A DNA stretch of 64,000 bases, from assembly GCF_041260155.1 (NCBI RefSeq), contig NC_091942.1:754001-818000 (forward strand), given 5' to 3'. Of this stretch, positions 11,777 through 21,864 are shown piece by piece. The notes beneath the pieces are model-generated. The model ran no database searches. It saw nothing but the letters and a program-made list of their open reading frames with translations, and was not told the DNA's origin. The DNA is from Ptychodera flava. Lineage: Eukaryota > Hemichordata > Enteropneusta > Ptychoderidae. Each line of letters begins with the position of its first letter. The first letter of the stretch is position 1. Both the position numbers and the translations under genes were made by a program.

Positions 11777-12349
11777 TGTTACGTGCAGAGAAAACGAACA
11801 AAAAGGGTGAACTCAGCAGTTAACGTTTAAACAAAATTTATTACGAAAATAAAACTAATTGCTAAGTCAGGGATAGAGTACAAGCTTTAAAAGTGTACAG
11901 ACTACTTATCTCAGCTGGGACGGCAAAGCTCCAGTCTCAGAGTTGTGACAGTCAGTTGGATGAATGAACAGTCCTTTGGCTTGCAGGCTTGAAGCTACAC
12001 AAAGTCCACAGTATAAATCCAGCGTTGGCAGTGAAGGTCTTGAAAAGTCTTGAGAATGACTACTGCTGGAGTTTAGTAACACACAAGAGACACGATCCCA
12101 AAAGTCTGACTGGAAGCTGAGCACGTCCCTTTTATAAAGGCATATAAGAACAATCTAGAACTTTTATTGACATGCTAATTACTGTTCTAAAATTATCTCC
12201 CTTACACAACTAATCAACTTTCCAGAACATTCCAAACATGACTAATTGAATTCAAGGTTGTTAGGTCATCAAGGGCAGTGACCTTGAGAATGTTCTAGAC
12301 TAATTGAACTCAGGTCATGATGAGTGTGGGGTAAATGACCTACATAACA
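11777..12349 (-). repeat. 3' LTR of inner element
   Basis: 573 bases with TG...CA ends. The TATA box on the minus strand is at 12128-12137. It is the same LTR family as the outer element, with diagnostic differences such as TTAACG for TTTCCG near the start. Confidence 0.94.
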
Positions 12350-12361
12350 CACCCCCTCTTC
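12350..12361 (-). promoter_or_regulatory. Polypurine tract, inner element
   Basis: Same GAAGAGGGGGTG motif as in the outer element, directly upstream of the inner 3' LTR on the minus strand. Confidence 0.82.
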
Positions 12362-12510
12362 AAAAAAAAGAAAATTTTTCAAAGAAAAATCTTTCTTTTA
12401 CAAATGTAATCTTGAAAAGGATTTAAGTACTCAAATTTGTTTTACTCTAAAGTAAAATTTCTTGAAAGTGAACAACAATAAAATTTCTTGAAAGTGAACA
12501 ACAATAATTT

Positions 12511-12830
12511 CTAAATACGAGAGAGACAGTCTGCAATTAAATTGTCTCTGCCTTTGATATGTCTAATGTCAAGATTAAACTCCTGTAACATTAAACTCCA
12601 TCTTAGCAATCTCTGATTTTTGCCTTTAAATTTCTGCAGAAAAACAAGAGGGTTGTGATCAATATAAACCACTATTGGCTGATTTGAAGAAGTAACATAA
12701 ACTTCAAAATGCTGTAAAGCTAATATCAAAGATAAACACTCTTTTTCAATTGTAGAGTAGTTTCTCTGGGATTTGTTAAATTTGCTAAATTTGTTAAAAA
12801 TAGCAAACAGGATGATCTGTCCCATGACTA
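12511..12830 (-). pseudogene. Inner pol: RNase H remnant
   Basis: The frame reads KSQRNYSTIEKECLSLILAL, the YIDHNPLVF box, [20 protein letters not shown] and a stop (12511-12513). The N-terminal part of RNase H, including the first catalytic Asp (VDASD in the outer copy), is missing. It is joined through about 40 bases of scrambled polymerase sequence to the reverse transcriptase N-terminus. Confidence 0.88.
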
Positions 12831-12879
12831 TCCTCTTGCAATTTGATATTGGAAAACTCGAAATGGCACTGAATTTGGC

Positions 12880-13160
12880 ATAAAGTATGGATTGCAAAGT
12901 CCAGTTATTTTATTGAGTTCGATAAAGTCATTGTTCGGCAAATACATGGCTTCCTCTTGGAGATATTCCGCTTTCGCAGGATTCAGTCTGTCTGGATGTT
13001 GTTCCACTGGATTACTGTCGCAGACATCTTCGTTGTGATAGATGATGTTTGTCCTTGTTGGAACATCTTGAAACAAATGTTCATGGATTGGTTCTTTCAG
13101 CTGTTGTTGTGTTCTGGCTGGAGGTGTGCCAACTTTGTAGACTCCAGCTTCTCCAGGATT
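12880..13160 (-). pseudogene. Inner pol: reverse transcriptase N-terminal remnant
   Basis: Contains HLFQDVPTRTNIIYH and EQHPDRLNPAKAEYLQEE, matching the start of the outer reverse transcriptase (near 17560-17660). The sequence then diverges and stops short of all catalytic motifs. Polymerase palm and thumb are absent, so the copy is not autonomous. Confidence 0.85.
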
Positions 13161-13295
13161 TCTGAGTTCTGAAGCTTGACCGAGCCCAGCTTTGAGTTTA
13201 GAGTATTTTCACTCAAGTCAGTTTCAGTATCACTATCTTCATAATGGCCAGAACTGACTGTACTGACAGGCTTTGTTTAGTAGGATTATCCCTAT

Positions 13296-14395
13296 CCAAA
13301 TATGGCTTAAGCATATTTATGTGACATAGCTGTTTTTGTTTTCGCCTGTCAGGTGTTATTATGATGTAATTTAAATCACTCAATTTCTTATCAATTAGGT
13401 ATGGCCCAAAGTAACGAGCATGGAGTGGTTTGCCAGGAATTGGAAGTAGAACAAGAACTTTTTGACCTGGTTCAAACTTCCGTTTTGAGGTGCTTTATCA
13501 TATCTGGTTTCATTGACTGCTGAGATGACTCAAGATTTTCTCTGGCTAATTCACATGCTTTAGAGAGTTTTGTACGAAAATCTGACACATATTGCAAAAT
13601 ATTCAGACAATCATCGTCGTCAGACAGGAATTTCTCTTTAACGAGCTTAAGTGGGCCACGGACTGTATGTCCAAATACAAGCTCAAATGGGCTAAAACCA
13701 AGAGACTCCTGAATTGACTCTCTAACAGCAAAGAGCAAAAAATGAATTCCTTCATCCCACTGCTTCTCTGTGTCAAAACAGTAGGTCCTAATCATGTTTT
13801 TCAAGGTTTGATGAAATCGCTCAAGAGCACCCTGACTTTCTGGATGATAGGCGGATGACCTATACTGTTTAATGCCTAGCTGATCCATTACTTGTTGAAA
13901 AATACCAGACATAAAGTTGGAGCCTTGATCGGACTGGACACATTTAGGGAGGCCAAATAAAGTGAAAAATCTGACTAAAGCTCTCACTATAGTCTTTGTC
14001 TTTATATTTCTCAGTGGTATGGCTTCGGGGAACCGAGTTGATGTACACATTATTGTCAGCATGTACTCATTTCCTGATCTTGTTTTTGGTAGGGGCCCAA
14101 CACAGTCTATTAGAATCCTACTAAATGGTTCTTGAAATGCAGGAATTGGCTGTAAAGGGGCCTTTGGAATGGTCTGATTTGGCTTTCCTACCATTTGACA
14201 TGTGTGACAAGTTTTACAGAAATGTGCTACATCCTGCCTGAGATTAGGCCAATAAAAGTGACTGAGAATTTTATGATAAGTTTTCCTTACTCCCAAATGA
14301 CCAGCCCAGGGCGTTTCATGGGCCAGGCGCAATATTTCAGCACGATAGGGCTTGGAACCACAATTTGATGTTTTATAGCCCAATCGTCATCAACC
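13296..14395 (-). pseudogene. Inner integrase
   Basis: Integrase inserts element cDNA into the host genome. The N-terminal HHCC zinc-binding module is visible (LAHETPWAGHLG ... FCKTCHTCQ). The catalytic core follows, with Asp in ILIDCVGP, Asp in VQSDQGSNF and Glu in ESQGALERF. It is continuous at 13472-14383. The C-terminal part, with the KPLHARYFGPYLIDKK (GPY/F) module, lies in another frame after two one-base deletions near 13493-13510. It sits directly downstream of protease and upstream of reverse transcriptase, the reverse of standard gypsy order. Confidence 0.92.
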
Positions 14396-15329
14396 AAGAC
14401 ATCTGGAGGTCTCCATTTACGCATGAGAATACCAGATTTGTATAATAGGAAACAGAGCTATCTGAAGTTTTACCTTCATCATCTACCCTGTCAAACAAAG
14501 ACAAAATATCTGGGTCTTTGTGTTGTTCTGCAATGAGATTTGATCTAGAAAATGTCTGACTTTGGTCAGCAGAAGTTTTACTGGAAGTTTCAAATCCACG
14601 AGGGATAACGGAATGATCCGTGTCAAACACCTGACTGAGAAAGGTGTCATTTAAGTCAACATCTGTGACATTATTTTTGAGAGCATTTTGATTCTCGGAA
14701 GTTTTCTTTGACATGGCTCGAGTAATAGCACATGATGGGAAAAGGCCGGGAATGTCTTCCTCTATTGGCTCTGGATTTTGATCTAAACTAGGATTATCAG
14801 TCACAAGTGGATTAGTAATGACCTTGTCCCCAGCAAGGTCGTTTCCAAGAAGAAGGTGAATCCCTTCAAAGGCAAAAAAGGCCTAATACCTAAAGTCACA
14901 GGTCCAGAAACAAAGTCCGAAGACAAATAGACATTATGGAGAGGAACAGGAATGTAGTCATTTACAATCATCTACCCCCTTAATAAGAACTTTAGAACCT
15001 GAAAATGACTTTTCAGAAAACGGCAGGGTATCTGCCAACAAAAGAGACTGGGAAGCCCCGGTATCTCTTAAAATTTTGACAGGGGTAGCGGAAGAGAAAT
15101 CACTAGAAAGTGATATAAAACCATCATGAATGAATGGTTCGAAAATACCCATAATGCTATCTTGAGAAGAATTGACCTTGACCTCATTAATTGGGGATGA
15201 GAGGGGTTTAACCTCAGAAAATGTGTTGCACACATTATTAGACTCTAATTGAGTTGATGAAGAAATAAAGCCGGTGGGCTTAGATCCACTTTGACCACTT
15301 TGACCTTCACGTTTTCTTTTCAATTTGAA
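14396..15329 (-). pseudogene. Inner protease and linker
   Basis: Retropepsin-type aspartic protease that would cleave the element polyprotein. The catalytic D-T-G-A-S is at 15051-15065 in the context VKILRDTGASQSLLL. The downstream LLLGNDLAG-type motif lies beyond a one-base deletion near 14868 that splits the frame. A Ser/Asp-rich linker leads to integrase. The outer copy is unbroken at that position. Confidence 0.88.
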
Positions 15330-16642
15330 ACACTCTGACATTAAATGGCCGTCTTTCTTACAATAATTACAAGAAAGTGTACCGAACTGTTTGTCAGAAG
15401 GAGATTGAGACTTGGGATCTGATGATGTGGGAGTGTTACTTGAATTCTGTGAACTGTTGTCATTTGATTTTCTACTCTCCTTTGAAAAATTCTTGGATGA
15501 AAAGGACGAGTTAAATTTACCTGCATGTTTCTGTAGGAAAAGGACTGGGATGGTTTGCTGAGAAATGAAGATTTGTGGGTCAATGAATAATCATCGGCCA
15601 AACGTGCAGCAACCTCAATGTATCTGCCTTTTGTTCATTGATAAACGTCTTGATGTCACTCCGGATGCACCTTTTAAATTCCTCAATCAAAACAAGTTGT
15701 CGTAATTTGTCATAATTCTGACTGACCTTTTCCGAAGAGCACCAACGGTCAAACAGTTGTTCTTTTGTTCGAGCAAATTCAACGTAAGTTTGATCTTTCA
15801 CCTTCTCACAATCCCTAAATTTCTGACGGTAAGCTTCAGGCACCAACTCATAGCCCTTGAGAATTAATTCTTTCACAGAATCATAATTTGAAGCCTGCTC
15901 TACTGACAATTGAATGTAAATTTCTCTGGCTTTACCCACCAAAGCACTCTGCAAAAGCATAGACCAGGACTCCTTAGGCCAATTCAGACTCTGAGCAATT
16001 TTCTCAAAATGGAGAAAATATTTATCAACATCCTTTTCTTGGAAAGGGGGAACTAACCTGAAATGCTTAGTGATGTCAAAATTGTCTGAAGGGAAGAATT
16101 TTCCTGACTTTCCAAGCTCTAAACGTCTCATTTCTAACTGCAGTCGGTGTTCTGCTAATTCTCTTTCCTTTTCTTTTTCCTCTCTTTCTTCTCCCTTTGT
16201 CTTTCTTCCATTTGCAATTCTTTTCTTTCATTTCCAATTCCCTCTCTTTCTGTCTTTCTTCCATTTCTAATCTTTCCTGCCTTTCTTTTTCTTTCTGTCT
16301 TTCTTCCATTTGCAATTCTTTTTCTTTCATTTGTAATTGCATTTGTATTTTTTCTTTTTCTAATGCCAATTTTTTAAGCTCCAAATCTGCCTGAATTTCT
16401 AATTCTAATTTTTTGAGTTCGAAGGAAGACTCAGGCTCATAATCTTTTAAGGCAGACTCTTCAAAATGGCCAGAATTAACTAAATGTTTTGCAATCTTGA
16501 ATTGAATTTCTCGCTTGCGCATAGATCTTTTGACATCTACTTTAAGGAAATTGGCCAGTGCAATGAGGTTGTCTTTTCTGAGGAATTAAATGTGTCCTGA
16601 TCAAGGTCATCCATAAATTCGTCTGGCTTAAAATTCCGCCAT
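15330..16642 (-). pseudogene. Inner gag with SCAN-like region and zinc knuckle
   Basis: Gag forms the particle that packages element RNA. The start is the ATG at 16640-16642 (Met-Ala-Glu, matching the outer copy). A SAP-like segment (LIALANFLKVD type) comes first, followed by a long Glu/Lys/Arg/Gln coiled coil (about 16150-16400). A capsid region follows (FRLVPPFQEKDVDKYFLHFE, YELVPEAYRQKFRD, THRU RQLVLIEEFKRCI), resembling SCAN domains. The end is a CX2CX4HX4C knuckle (CNYCKKDGHLMSEC, 15330-15371). Frame breaks near 15525, 15615, 16190 and 16590 are single-base changes that the outer copy lacks. Confidence 0.88.
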
Positions 16643-16723
16643 GATTAAATTTCGCTGAGTTCACAGTATATAGTAGTTTTGAAAAGGCTGTCAAAATGTT
16701 GTCAAACGGCTCAAAATATTCGT

Positions 16724-16742
16724 ATCCCGGGACGAGCCCCCA
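16724..16742 (-). promoter_or_regulatory. Primer-binding site, inner element
   Basis: Same tRNA-Pro-type primer site as the outer element but with one extra base (CCCGGG for CCGGG), which may be a sequencing error. It lies three bases inside the 5' LTR. Confidence 0.85.
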
Positions 16743-16745
16743 ATT

Positions 16746-17314
16746 TGTTACGTGCAGAGAAAACGAACAAAAGGGTGAACTCAGCAGTTAACGTTTAAAC
16801 AAAATTTATTACGAAAATAAAACTAATTGCTAAGTCAGGGATAGAGTACAAGCTTTAAAAGTGTACAGACTACTTATCTCAGCTGGGACGGCAAAGCTCC
16901 AGTCTCAGAGTTGTGACAGTCAGTTGGATGAATGAACAGTCCTTTGGCTTGCAGGCTTGAAGCTACACAAAGTCCACAGTATAAATCCAGCGTTGGCAGT
17001 GAAGGTCTTGAAAAGTCTTGAGAATGACTACTGCTGGAGTTTAGTAACACACAAGAGACACGATCCCAAAAGTCTGACTGGAAGCTGAGCACGTCCCTTT
17101 ATAAAGGCATATAAGAACAATCTAGAACTTTTATTGACATGCTAATTACTGTTCTAAAATTATCTCCCTACACAACTAATCAACTTTCCAGAACATTCCA
17201 AACATGACTAATTGAATTCAAGGTTGTTAGGCATCAAGGGCAGTGACCTTGAGAATGTTCTAGACTAATTGAACTCAGGTCATGATGAGTGTGGGGTAAA
17301 TGACCTACATAACA
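16746..17314 (-). repeat. 5' LTR of inner element
   Basis: 569 bases. Relative to its partner at 11777-12349 I see only four single-base deletions (in runs AAAAA, TTTT, CTTAC and GGTCAT) and no substitution. The TATA box is shortened by one T (17087-17103). Confidence 0.94.
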
Positions 17315-17753
17315 CCCTTCAGTAGGTCAAATTTCGTCACGTACTTGGCTTTTCCCACTCGGTCGATGCAGTCATCAATCCTCGGGATTGGGAAAGTGTC
17401 TGTCTTTGTTAAAGTGTTGACCTTCCTAAAGTCCGTGCACATACGATAACTGTGGTCTGATTTGGGAACAAGTATGCACGGCGAACTCCAGTGACTTTTA
17501 CTGGGTTCAATAAAGTCATTGTCCAGCAGGTATTTGACTTCTTCCTGGAGATATTTTGCTTTGTTGGATTCAGTCTGTATGGGTGTTGTTTTACAGGCTT
17601 ACTGTCCCCAACATCAACGTCGTGATAGATGACGTTTGTCCTCGTTGGAACATCTTGAAACAGGTGTTTATATTCGTGGAGCAGTTCTTTCACCTGTTGT
17701 TGTTGTTCTGGCTGGAGGTGTGCCAACTTTGTAGACTCCAGCTTCTCCAGGAT
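17315..17753 (-). pseudogene. Outer pol: reverse transcriptase N-terminal part
   Basis: Begins ILEKLESTKLAHLQPEQQQQ and continues HLFQDVPTRTNVIYH, KQHPYRLNPTK, a SPW-type motif, YRMCTDFRKVN and KFDLLKG, where the nested element interrupts it. These correspond to the fingers and first palm motifs of Ty3-type reverse transcriptases. One-base indels near 17505-17560 put the pieces in different frames. The rest is at 10804-11776. Confidence 0.9.
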
Positions 17754-17887
17754 TTCTGAGTTCTGAAGCTTGACCGAGCCCAGCTTTGAGTTTAGAGTAT
17801 TTTCACTCAAGTCAGTTTCAGTATCACTATCTTCATAATGGCCAGAACTGACTGTACTGACAGGCTTTGTTTTAGTAGGATTATCCC

Positions 17888-18990
17888 TATCCAAATATGG
17901 CTTAAGCATATTTATGTGACATAGCTGTTTTTGTTTTCGCCTGTCAGGTGTTATTATGATGTAATTTAAATCACTCAATTTCTTATCAATTAGGTATGGC
18001 CCAAAGTAACGAGCATGGAGTGGTTTGCCAGGAATTGGAAGTAGAACAAGAACTTTTTGACCTGGTTCAAACTTCCGTTTTGAGGTGCTTTTATCATATT
18101 TGGTTTTCATTGACTGCTGAGATGACTCAAGATTTTCTCTGGCTAATTCACATGCTTTAGAGAGTTTTGTACGAAAATCTGACACATATTGCAAAATATT
18201 CAGACAATCATCATCGTCTGATAGGAATTTCTCTTTAACGAGCTTAAGTGGGCCACGGACTGTATGTCCAAATACAAGCTCAAATGGGCTAAAACCAAGA
18301 GACTCTTGAATTGACTCTCTAACAGCAAAGAGCAGAAAATGAATTCCTTCATCCCACTGCTTCTCTGTGTCAAAACAGTAGGTCCTAATCATGTTTTTCA
18401 AAGTTTGATGAAATCGCTCAAGAGCACCCTGACTTTCTGGATGATAGGCGGATGACGTATACTGTTAATGCCTAGCTGATCCATTACTTGTTGAAAAATA
18501 CCAGACATAAAGTTGGAGCCTTGATCGGACTGGACACATTTAGGGAGGCCAAATAAAGTGAAAAAAATGAATAAAGCTTTCACCATAGTCTTTGTCTTTA
18601 TGTGTCTTAGTGGTATGGTTTCAGGGAACCGAGTAAATGTACACATTGACAACATGTACTCATTTCCTGATCTTGTTGGGGCCCAACACAGTCTATAAGT
18701 ATCCTATCAAATCGTTCTTAAAATGCAGGAATTGGCTGTAGAGGGGCCTTTGGAATGGTTTGATTTGGTTCTCCTGCCATTTGACATGTGTAACAAGTTT
18801 TACAGAAATGTGCTACATCCTGCCTGAGATTAGGCCAATAAAAGTGACTGAGAATTTTATGATAAGTTTTCCTTACTCCCAAATGACCAGCCCAGGGCGT
18901 TTCATGGGCCAGGCGCAATATTTCAGCACGGTAGGGCTTTGGAACCACAATTTGATGTTTTATAGCCCAGTCGTCATCAACCAAGACATC
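17888..18990 (-). pseudogene. Outer integrase
   Basis: HHCC module (HETPWAGHLG ... FCKTCYTCQ), core motifs VQSDQGSNF and ESQGALERF, and GPYLIDKK (17994-18002 for GPY) are all present. A small deletion near 18650-18720 and a one-base deletion near 18465 break the frame. The inner copy is longer or intact there. Downstream a 130-base acidic linker (DSDTETDLSEN) joins it to reverse transcriptase, confirming the protease-integrase-polymerase order. Confidence 0.92.
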
Positions 18991-19070
18991 TAGAGGTCTC
19001 CATTTACGCATGAGAATACCAGATTTTGTATAATAGGAAACAGAGCTATCTGAAGTTTTATCTTCATCAT

Positions 19071-19913
19071 CTACCCTGTCAAACAAAGACAAAATATCTG
19101 GGTCTTTGTGTTGTTCTGCAATGAGATTTGATCTAGAAAATGTCTGACTTTGGTCAGCAGAAGTTTTACTGGAAGTTTCAAATCCACGAGGGATAACGAA
19201 TGCTCCGTGTCAAACACCTGACTGAGAAAGGTGTCATTTAAGTCAACATCTGTGACATTATTTTTGAGAGTATTTTGATTCTCGGAAGTTTTCTTGGACA
19301 TGGCTCGAGTAATGGCACATGAAGGAAATAAATCGGGTATCTCTTGTTCAATTGGCTCTGGATCCTGATCTAAACTAGGATTATCAGTCGCAAGTGGATT
19401 AGTAATGACCTTGTCCCCGGCAAGGTCGTTTCCAAGAAGAAGGTGAATCCCTTCAAAAGGCAAAAAAGGCCTAATACCTAAAGTCACAGGTCCAGAAACA
19501 AAGTCCGAAGACAAGTAGACATTATGGAGAGGAACAGGAATGAAGTCATTGCAATCTACCCCCTTAATAAGAACTTTAGAACCTGAAAATGACTTTTCAG
19601 AAAACGGCAGGGTATCTGCCAACAAAAGAGACTGGGAAGCCCCGGTATCTCTTAAAATTTTGACAGGGGTAGCGGAAGAGAAATCACTAGAAAGTGATAT
19701 AAAACCATTATGAATAAATGGCTCGAAAATACCCATAATGCTATCTTGAGAAGAATTGACCTTGACCTCATTAATTGGGGATAAGAGGGGTTTAACCTCA
19801 GAAAATGTGTTGCACACATTATTAGACTCTAATTGAGTTGATGAAGAAATAAAGCCGGTGGGCTTAGATCCACTTTGACCACTTTGACCTTCACGTTTTC
19901 TTTTCAATTTGAA
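19071..19913 (-). pseudogene. Outer protease and linker
   Basis: Open from the zinc knuckle through the protease and linker. The active-site DTGAS is at 19635-19649. A flap-region segment and the C-terminal IHLLLGNDLAG motif follow, typical of Ty3/gypsy retropepsins. The linker resembles that of the inner copy. A one-base loss near 19198 ends the frame before integrase. Confidence 0.9.
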
Positions 19914-21191
19914 ACAATCTGACATTAAATGGCCGTCTTTCTTACAATAATTACAAGAAAGTGTACCAAACTGTTTGTCAGAAGGAGATTGAGACTTGGG
20001 ATCTGATGATGTGGAGTGTTACTTGAACTCTGTGAACTGTTGTCATTTGATTTTCTACTGTCCTTTGAAAAATTCTTGGATGAAAAGGACGAGTTAAATT
20101 TACCTGCATTGTTTCTGTATGAAAAGGACTGGGATGGTTTGCTGAGAAATGAAGATTTGTGGGTCAATGAATAATCATCGGCCAAACGTGCAGCAACCTC
20201 CAATGTATCTGCCTTTTGTTCATTGATAAACGTCTTGATGTCACTCCGAATGCACCTTTTAAATTCCTCAATCAAAACAAGTTGTCGTAATTTGTCATAA
20301 TTCTGACTGACCTTTTCAGAAGAACACCAACGATCAAACAGTTGTTCTTTTGTTCGAGCAAATTCAACATAAGTTTGATCTTTCACCTTCTCACAATCCC
20401 TAAATTTCTGACGGTAAGCTTCAGGCACCAACTCATAGCCCTTGAGAATTAATTCCTTCACAGAATCATAATCTGAAGCCTGCTCTACTGACAACTGAAT
20501 GTAAATTTCTCTGGCTTACCCACCAAAGCACTCTGCAAAAGCATAGACCAGGACTCCTTAGGCCAATTCAGACTCTGAGCAATTTTCTCAAAATGAAGGA
20601 AATATTTATCAACATCCTTTTCTTGGAAAGGGGGAACTAACCTGAAATGCTTAGTGATGTCAAACTTGTCTGAAGGGAAGAATTTTCCTGACTGTCCAAG
20701 CTCTAAACGTTTTATTTCTACCTGTAATCGCTGTTCTTCTAATTGCAATTCTTTTTCTCTCTGTCTTTCTTCCATTTCTAATCTTTCCTGCCTTTCTTTT
20801 TCTTTCTGTCTTTCTTCCATTTCTAACTGCATTCGTATTTTTTCTTTTTCTAATGCCTGTCTCTCTTTTCCATTTGTAATTCTTTTTCTTTCTGTCTTTC
20901 TTCCATTTGTAATTCTAGTTTCTTAATCTCCAAATTTGTCTGCAATTCTAATTCTAATTTTCTGAGTTCAGAGGAAGACTCAGGCTCATAATCTTTTAAG
21001 GCAGACTCCTCAAAATGGCCAGAATTAACTAAATGTTTTGCAATCTTGAACTGTATTTCTCGCTTGCGCATAGATCTTTTGACATCTACTTTAAGGAAAT
21101 TTGCCAGTGCTATGAGGTTGTCTTTTCTGAGGGAATTAAATGTGTCCTGATCAAGGTCATCCATAAATTCGTCTGGCTTGAATTCCGCCAT
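19914..21191 (-). pseudogene. Outer gag with SCAN-like region and zinc knuckle
   Basis: Starts MAEFKPDEFMDDLDQDTF (ATG 21189-21191). An N-terminal SAP-like helix pair (LIALANFLKVDVKR) is followed by a charged coiled coil built from MEERQKEKE-like repeats (about 20700-20960). The capsid portion reads KHFRLVPPFQEKDVDKYFLH, then YELVPEAYRQKFRD and LRQLVLIEEFKRCIRSDI, a helical pattern like vertebrate SCAN domains. The CX2CX4HX4C knuckle (19914-19955) would bind RNA. Breaks near 20010, 20515 and 20840 are one-base losses that the inner copy does not share. Confidence 0.9.
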
Positions 21192-21272
21192 GATTGAATT
21201 TCGCTGAGTTCACAGTATACAGTAGTTTTGAAAAGGCTGTCAAAATGTTGTCAAACGGCTCAAAATATTCGT

Positions 21273-21290
21273 ATCCCGGACGAGCCCCCA
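21273..21290 (-). promoter_or_regulatory. Primer-binding site (tRNA-Pro type), outer element
   Basis: Minus-strand TGGGGGCTCGTCCGGGAT lies three bases inside the 5' LTR. It would pair with the 3' end of a tRNA-Pro, as in murine leukaemia-type retroviruses, whose primer site has this same sequence. Confidence 0.9.
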
Positions 21291-21293
21291 ATT

Positions 21294-21864
21294 TGTTACG
21301 TGCAGAGAAAACGAACAAAAGGTGAACTCAGCAGTTTCGTTTAAACAAAATTTATTACGAAAACAAAACTAATTGCTAAGTTAGGGACAGAGTACAAGCT
21401 TTAAAAGTGTACAGACTACTTATCTCAGCTGGGACGGCAAAGCTCCAGTCTCAGAGTTGTAACAGTCAGTCGGATGAATGAACAGTCCTTTGGCTTGCAG
21501 GCTTGAAACTGCACAAAGTCCACAGTATAAATCCAGCGTTGGCAGTGAAGGTCTTGAAAGGTCTTGAGAATGACTACTGCTGGAGTTTAGTAACACACAA
21601 GAGACACGATCCCAAAAGTCTGACTGGAAGCTGTGCACGTCCCTTTTATAAAGGCATATAAGAACAATCTAGAACTTTTATTGACATGCTAATTACTGTT
21701 CTAAAATTATCCTCCCTTACACAACTAATCAACTTTCCAGAACATTCCAAACATGACTAATTGAATTCAAGGTTGTGAGGTCATCAAGGGCAGTGACCTT
21801 GAGAATGTTCTAGACTAATTGAACTCAGGTCATGATGAGTGTGGGGGAAATGACCTACATAACA
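21294..21864 (-). repeat. 5' LTR of outer element
   Basis: 571 bases. The TATA box (minus strand TATAAAAGGG) is at 21641-21650. By eye it has no substitution relative to 10099-10669. It is followed directly by the GACT target duplication. Confidence 0.95.

Larger units (their letters stand above)
11777..17314 (-). mobile_element. Inner (nested) Gmr1-like retrotransposon
   Basis: A second, shorter copy of the same family, also on the minus strand, is inserted in the outer reverse transcriptase. Its LTRs are 11777-12349 and 16746-17314, and it is flanked by CCCT on both sides (11773-11776, 17315-17318). It splits the outer frame between FDLLKG and FWQVPL. It carries gag, protease and integrase, but most of the reverse transcriptase, including YVDD, is deleted, so it could move only with enzymes supplied in trans. 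Its LTRs differ from each other only by one-base indels, but from the outer LTRs by roughly ten substitutions, so it is a different subfamily member rather than a duplicate of the outer copy. Confidence 0.92.
10099..21864 (-). mobile_element. Outer Gmr1-like Ty3/gypsy LTR retrotransposon
   Basis: Two 571-base LTRs (10099-10669 and 21294-21864) bound the element. Both begin TGTTACGTGCAG and end CATAACA on the plus strand, and GACT flanks both sides (10095-10098, 21865-21868). Read on the minus strand the order is LTR, primer site, gag with zinc knuckle, aspartic protease, integrase, reverse transcriptase, RNase H, polypurine tract, LTR. Integrase before reverse transcriptase is the Ty1/copia-like order found in Gmr1-like Ty3/gypsy elements of deuterostomes. 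The reverse transcriptase is interrupted by a second copy of the family (11777-17314). Excluding it the element is about 6.2 kb. Several one-base frame breaks occur, mostly in short homopolymers. Confidence 0.93.

Noticed and set aside
16070..16394. Plus-strand Ser/Phe/Leu-rich frames
   Set aside because: Antisense of the gag coiled-coil repeats.
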